The notes beneath the pieces are model-generated. The model saw only the letters and a list, made by a program, of their open reading frames with translations. It was not told the DNA's origin and ran no database searches. A stretch of 64,000 bases of DNA, from positions 1 through 64,000 of the forward strand of contig CALCKT010000034.1 of assembly GCA_937965785.1 (NCBI GenBank), read 5' to 3'. Source of the DNA: an uncultured Propionibacteriaceae bacterium. Lineage in GTDB: Bacteria; Actinomycetota; Actinomycetes; Propionibacteriales; Propionibacteriaceae. A program made the position numbers and the translations under genes. Positions within the stretch are counted from its first letter, which is position 1. Each line of letters opens with the position of its first letter. This document shows, piece after piece, positions 60,174-64,000 of this stretch.

Positions 60174-60698
60174 GTGTCCTCCCGTGAATCCCACCGCTCA
60201 CGCACGCTGAGAGCCTCGGGTTCCCTCCCGGAACCCAAGGACGGCCCCTCCCCCATCAGCCGTCACTTCACCTTCTGGCTGGACGAGGTCTTCCGGGTGC
60301 CCGGCACCGGTTTCCGCTTCGGTTTCGACCCGCTGCTGAGTCTCGTTCCGGCCGCCGGCAACGTGGTGGCGACGGCCCTGGGATGCGTGGTGATCCTCGA
60401 CGCGGTCCGGCTGCGCGTCCCCGTGCCGGTTCTTCTCCGAATGCTGTGGAACTACGTGGTCAACTGGTGTCTCGGTTCAGTTCCGCTGATCGGTTCCTTC
60501 TTCGACGCCCTGTGGATGTCGAACGCGAAGAACCTGAAACTGCTGCACCGCGCCATCGAGGATCACGACCAGGTGCGCAGGGCAACCATCACCTACTGGC
60601 TGGTGGCGTTGACGCTGGTGTTCGGGGTCACGCTCGTCCTGCTGGCCACCCCGTTCGTGTTGCTGTTCTGGTTGTTCGGCCTGTGGCTTGGAAGGTGA
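60174..60698 (+). CDS. DUF4112 membrane protein
   Basis: 174 residues from GTG 60174; an ATG at 60117 is an alternative but lies only 16 bases from the divergent gltX start. The conserved DUF4112 pattern is clear: 'LDEVFRVPGTGFRFGFDPLL', 'LVPAAGNVVAT' and 'VNWCLGSVPLIGSFFDALW'. Two or three hydrophobic segments, the last one C-terminal ('VLLATPFVLLFWLFGLWLG'). Function is unknown. It ends 13 bases before glnS. Confidence 0.85.
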   Translation: MSSRESHRSRTLRASGSLPEPKDGPSPISRHFTFWLDEVFRVPGTGFRFGFDPLLSLVPAAGNVVATALGCVVILDAVRLRVPVPVLLRMLWNYVVNWCLGSVPLIGSFFDALWMSNAKNLKLLHRAIEDHDQVRRATITYWLVALTLVFGVTLVLLATPFVLLFWLFGLWLGR

Positions 60699-60711
60699 TA
60701 GCTTCGCCACC

Positions 60712-62391
60712 ATGAGCGAACCGGGTGTCCCCAGCAACTTCATCACCGATGCCATCCGCCGCGACAACGAGGCAGGGACCTACGGTGGCAGGGTCCAGAC
60801 CCGGTTCCCACCCGAACCCAACGGTTTCCTCCACGTCGGCCACGCCAAGGCCATCGTCGTGGACTTCGGCACCGCCGAGGACTTCGGTGGCACCTGCATG
60901 CTGCGTCTCGACGACACCAACCCGGAAACCGAGGAGGAGGCCTTCGTCAACTCCATCGTCGAGGACATCGAGTGGCTGGGCTACGAACCCTCTGAGGTGC
61001 GCCACGCCTCCGACTACTTCGAGACCCTCCACGACTGGGCCGTGCAGCTCATCGAGAAGGGCCTGGCCTACGTCGACGACCAGGACGGTGAGACCATCTC
61101 GGCCACCCGGGGGTCCTTCAACACCCCCGGCGTCGAATCGCCGTTCCGCAACCGCAGCGTCGCGGAGAACCTCGACCTGTTCGAGAGGATGCGCGCAGGG
61201 GAGTTTCCCGACGGCTCACGGGTGCTGCGGGCGAAGATCGACATGGCGCACGAGAACATGCAGCTGCGCGACCCCGTGATGTACCGCATCCGCAACATCG
61301 CACACCACCGCACGGGTGAGACGTGGTCGATCTATCCCACCTACGACTGGGCCCACGGCCAGTCCGACGCCATCGAGGGCGTCACCCATTCCATCTGCAC
61401 CCTCGAGTTCGAATCCCACCGGCCTCTCTACGACTGGTTCCTGGAGCAGCTCGAGGTTCCCGCTCCCCCGCGCCAGTACGAGTTCGCGCGACTGGAGCTG
61501 ACCCACACCGTCACGTCCAAGCGTCGCCTGGCGAAACTGGTCGCGGACGGCGTCGTGGATGGCTGGGACGATCCGCGGATGCCGACCATCCGGGGACTGC
61601 GGCGGCGCGGCTACCCGCCGGCCGCCATCCGGGCGTTCTGCCGCGAGGTGGGCACCACCCGCACCAATTCCCGCAAGGCCATCGAGGAGCTGGAGAGTTA
61701 CGTGCGTCGCGTGCTGAATGCGACGGCGCAGCGCCGGATGGCCGTGACCCGGCCCTTGAAGCTGACCCTGCTGGACTGGCCCACCGAGGCCGACGGCAGC
61801 CCGGTGGTCGAGTGGTTCGAGGTGGTCAACAACCCGGAGAACCCTGCCGACGGCACCCGCCTGGTGCCGTTCACCGGGGAGCTGTGGATCGAGCAGGATG
61901 ACTTCCGGGAGGTTCCGCCACCGAAATACTTCCGTCTCTCCCCCGGTCGTGAGGTCAGGTTGCGTGGCGCCTATCTGGTGACCGCCCGCGACGTGGTCAA
62001 GGACGAGGCGGGCAACGTCGTCGAGGTGCGTTGCAGCTTCGACCCGGAATCCCGGGGCGGCACCCCCGCCGACGGCCGGAAGGTGAAGTCGACGATGCAC
62101 TGGGTCTCGGCCCCGCACGCCCTGGATGCCACCGTCGCCCTGTACGACAGGCTGTTCACCGCCGAGGCTCCTGGGGAACGCACGGGCGAGGCCCTGGACG
62201 ACCTCAACCCCGCATCCCGCGAGCTGCTCACCGACGCAAAGGTGGAACCCGCGCTGGCGGATGCCGCCCCGGGAGAGGTGGTGCAGTTCGAGCGGCTCGG
62301 ATACTTCGCCGCCGACGACCACACCCCGCTGCTGTTCCACCGCACGGTGGGGCTGCGGGACGAGTGGGCCAGCATTCAGAAACGCGGCTGA
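60712..62391 (+). CDS. glnS: Glutaminyl-tRNA synthetase
   Basis: 559 residues from ATG 60712. 'PPEPNGFLHVGHAKAI' (HIGH) and 'TVTSKRRLAKLV' (KMSKS-like) in class I order; the two-barrel C-terminal anticodon-binding domain starts near 340. It charges tRNA-Gln directly. GlnRS is absent from many actinobacteria, which use GatCAB amidation, so its presence suggests acquisition from another bacterial lineage in the ancestor. No good Shine-Dalgarno precedes the ATG; translation may be coupled to the DUF4112 gene. Confidence 0.96.
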   Translation: MSEPGVPSNFITDAIRRDNEAGTYGGRVQTRFPPEPNGFLHVGHAKAIVVDFGTAEDFGGTCMLRLDDTNPETEEEAFVNSIVEDIEWLGYEPSEVRHASDYFETLHDWAVQLIEKGLAYVDDQDGETISATRGSFNTPGVESPFRNRSVAENLDLFERMRAGEFPDGSRVLRAKIDMAHENMQLRDPVMYRIRNIAHHRTGETWSIYPTYDWAHGQSDAIEGVTHSICTLEFESHRPLYDWFLEQLEVPAPPRQYEFARLELTHTVTSKRRLAKLVADGVVDGWDDPRMPTIRGLRRRGYPPAAIRAFCREVGTTRTNSRKAIEELESYVRRVLNATAQRRMAVTRPLKLTLLDWPTEADGSPVVEWFEVVNNPENPADGTRLVPFTGELWIEQDDFREVPPPKYFRLSPGREVRLRGAYLVTARDVVKDEAGNVVEVRCSFDPESRGGTPADGRKVKSTMHWVSAPHALDATVALYDRLFTAEAPGERTGEALDDLNPASRELLTDAKVEPALADAAPGEVVQFERLGYFAADDHTPLLFHRTVGLRDEWASIQKRG

Positions 62392-62429
62392 AAGCCCACT
62401 CACAGGAAGCAGCGGCTACGGTTGTCTGC

Positions 62430-63698
62430 ATGCTTCCCACCGACGAAACCGCCACCGAAGTGGCCCTGGATCTGTTGACCGTTCTCGGATACGGGGCTGT
62501 CGGGTTCCTGGCCGGCGTCGTCGTCTCCGTGATCATCTCGATCATCATGCGGCAACTGTCCAGGCACCAGGAGGACCTGGGTTTCCTCAGCCGAAACCTG
62601 CGACTCCCCCAGCGCTTCATCCTGACCGTCTTCGGCACCGGCATGGGGGTGCTGATCGCCAGCGCCCCCACCCCGTGGCAGGCGGCGCCGTCGTGGCGGG
62701 CGAATTTCGAGCACTTTTTCCTGATCGTGATGATCTTCGCCGCCGCGTACGGCATGACGGGGGTCATCAGAACCGTCGAGGACGCCGTCCTCGCCCGCAA
62801 GAAGAACGCCCGGGAAACCCCACAGTTCCGGCGTATCCGCACCCAGATGCAGGTCATCGCCCGGGTTTTGATCGGTGTGGTCTGGATCGGGGCAATCGCC
62901 GGTGCGTTGCTCACCTTCGACCAGTTCCGGGCCATCGGAACCTCCCTGCTGGCCTCCGCCGGTCTGGTGTCGCTGGTCGCAGGTCTCGCGGCACAGTCGT
63001 CGCTCACGAACATCTTCGCCGGACTTCAGATCGCCTTCACCGGTTCCCTGCGCGTCGGCGACATCGTGGTCACGGACGACAACCAGGGAACCGTCGAGGA
63101 AATCACCCTCACCTATGTGGTGTTGAGGAGCTGGGACGAGCGACGCTGGATCGTGCCCTCGACGCTGTTCACCACGAAAACCTTCGAGAACTGGAGCCGG
63201 GAGGAGCCGCGACAAACGGGGGTCATCGAGTTCGATCTGGACTGGCTGGTTCCCGTGGAGGCCATGCGGATCGAGCTGCTGCGCCTGGTGAAAACCACCG
63301 ACCTGTGGGACGGCCGCACCGTCGCCCTCCAGGTCATGGACGCCACGGGTGGGTCGGTCCGGATTCGCGCCGTCGTATCGGCGACGAACTCCAGCAGGTT
63401 GTTCGAACTGCGCTGCTTGCTGCGTGAACAGCTCATCAACTGGCTGCAGACCCAGGCGGTCTACGCCCTTCCCCGCACCCGCCTGGAACCGGACACCGCC
63501 ACCGCCCCGCCCCAGGAGCAACGCCAGGATTTCGTCGAACAGGTCAAGGCCGACTGGGAGGCCGAGCAGGCCCACGAGAAGGAGACCCAGCTCCTTCCCC
63601 CCACGGAGGGTTCGGAACCCCACGGCAACGAGGAGAACGAGCAGAGCTCCGGGGGACGCCTCGGCTGGTTGAGGGCATTCCGCCGCTCCATCGGTTGA
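62430..63698 (+). CDS. MscS-family mechanosensitive channel protein
   Basis: 422 residues from ATG 62430. Four transmembrane helices in the first ~190 residues; the last, 'LLASAGLVSLVAGLAAQSS', with 'LTNIFAGLQIAF' is the pore-lining TM3-type helix, followed by the MscS beta domain ('GSLRVGDIVV', 'TVEEITLTYVVLRSWDERR'). The C-terminal tail is acidic and disordered. It should release solutes on hypo-osmotic shock. It stands alone downstream of glnS. Confidence 0.92.
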   Translation: MLPTDETATEVALDLLTVLGYGAVGFLAGVVVSVIISIIMRQLSRHQEDLGFLSRNLRLPQRFILTVFGTGMGVLIASAPTPWQAAPSWRANFEHFFLIVMIFAAAYGMTGVIRTVEDAVLARKKNARETPQFRRIRTQMQVIARVLIGVVWIGAIAGALLTFDQFRAIGTSLLASAGLVSLVAGLAAQSSLTNIFAGLQIAFTGSLRVGDIVVTDDNQGTVEEITLTYVVLRSWDERRWIVPSTLFTTKTFENWSREEPRQTGVIEFDLDWLVPVEAMRIELLRLVKTTDLWDGRTVALQVMDATGGSVRIRAVVSATNSSRLFELRCLLREQLINWLQTQAVYALPRTRLEPDTATAPPQEQRQDFVEQVKADWEAEQAHEKETQLLPPTEGSEPHGNEENEQSSGGRLGWLRAFRRSIG

Positions 63699-63789
63699 CC
63701 GTTCCCCGCGGAGACCACGCTGCTGGCTCCGGGGCGTCCCGATCGTTGACGCCCACAAGACGGCCCGGCCAGCTCTCTGGACTCCACGG

Positions 63790-63835
63790 AACAGGGGAAG
63801 GGGCCCGCGCTTTCGTGCGGGCCCCTTCCCCTGTT
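63790..63835. terminator. Bidirectional terminator between the channel gene and tuf
   Basis: A 19-base stem (AACAGGGGAAGGGGCCCGC with its complement) and an 8-base loop, between the convergent channel gene and tuf. One of the strongest hairpins in the window. Confidence 0.9.
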
Positions 63836-63851
63836 GCCTGTCAGGCTAGGG

Positions 63852-64000
63852 TCACTTGATGATCTTGGTGACCTTGCCGGCGCCGACGGTGCGGCCGCCC
63901 TCACGGATGGCGAACTTGAGGTTCTCCTCCATGGCGATGGGCTTGTTCAGGTGAACGGTCATTTCGGTGTTGTCACCGGGCATGACCATTTCCTTGCCCT
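63852..64000 (-). CDS. tuf: Elongation factor Tu, C-terminal end (5' part beyond window)
   Basis: The last 48 codons plus stop of EF-Tu: 'VMPGDNTEMTVHLNKPIAM' and 'FAIREGGRTVGAGKVTKI' are the highly conserved C-terminal barrel. The remainder continues beyond 64000. Expected next are fusA and rpsG/rpsL upstream. Confidence 0.97.
   Translation of the reverse strand, partial: GKEMVMPGDNTEMTVHLNKPIAMEENLKFAIREGGRTVGAGKVTKIIK

Overview
This window is high-GC DNA with tightly packed genes, frequent 1-4 base stop/start overlaps (ATGA, GTGA, TAATG) and an actinobacterial ribosomal-protein gene complement. The ESX-type (type VII) secretion genes, the L4 protein with a C-terminal extension, the Pro/Ser/Gly-rich surface proteins and the dispersed 43-46 base repeat point to the Actinomycetota. 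The best guess is Propionibacteriales/Propionibacteriaceae (an Arachnia-like organism). That family-level assignment is inference from gene content, not from a search.

Layout. (1) About 1-15,990 is a type VII secretion island. One minus-strand operon (5,078 to below 1) encodes a WXG100-like protein, a pore-forming-ESAT-6-like protein, a DUF6177-like pair, a DUF6507-like protein and a very large WXG-headed protein that runs off the left edge. The divergent plus-strand operon (5,382-15,954) encodes an RDD-FHA protein, a membrane protein with octapeptide repeats, EccD, a MinD-like protein, a three-ATPase EccC, an unknown protein, a second DUF6507-like protein, a probable effector and a small membrane protein that could be its immunity partner. 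No mycosin, EccB or EccE is visible here. (2) 16,142-17,398 is an AGE-family sugar epimerase/isomerase. (3) 17,544-31,738 and 45,490-50,991 are the S10, spc and alpha ribosomal clusters, all on the minus strand. They are interrupted three times: a convergent or divergent set with YciI, a hydrolase and a DUF1707 protein between map and infA; an inverted wecB between rplO and secY; and about 13.7 kb between rpsQ and rplN.

(4) The 13.7 kb interruption (31,739-45,489) is the most unusual part. It carries a histidine-kinase/response-regulator/ABC-transporter cassette, a ferritin, a DUF417 membrane protein, a beta-propeller membrane protein, a PASTA protein, a VWA-SGNH hydrolase fusion, and a second rpsQ. 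The extra rpsQ is a chimera: the first 12 codons come from rpmC and the rest is base-for-base identical to the main rpsQ. It is preceded by the 3' stump of rplP. The cassette therefore lies between two copies of an rplP-rpmC-rpsQ segment.

(5) 51,266-63,698 is housekeeping and transport: a NarL-type two-component pair divergent from an ABC exporter; an amino-acid ABC importer with a CjaA-like (cysteine-binding family) lipoprotein, preceded by a 27-codon leader peptide containing Cys-Arg-Cys-Ser-His-Pro-Val-Cys on a predicted leaderless promoter, which looks like a cysteine-sensing attenuator; then gltX, a DUF4112 protein, glnS and an MscS-type channel. The right edge (63,852-64,000) holds the 3' end of tuf. 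I found no tRNA, rRNA, CRISPR array or transposase.
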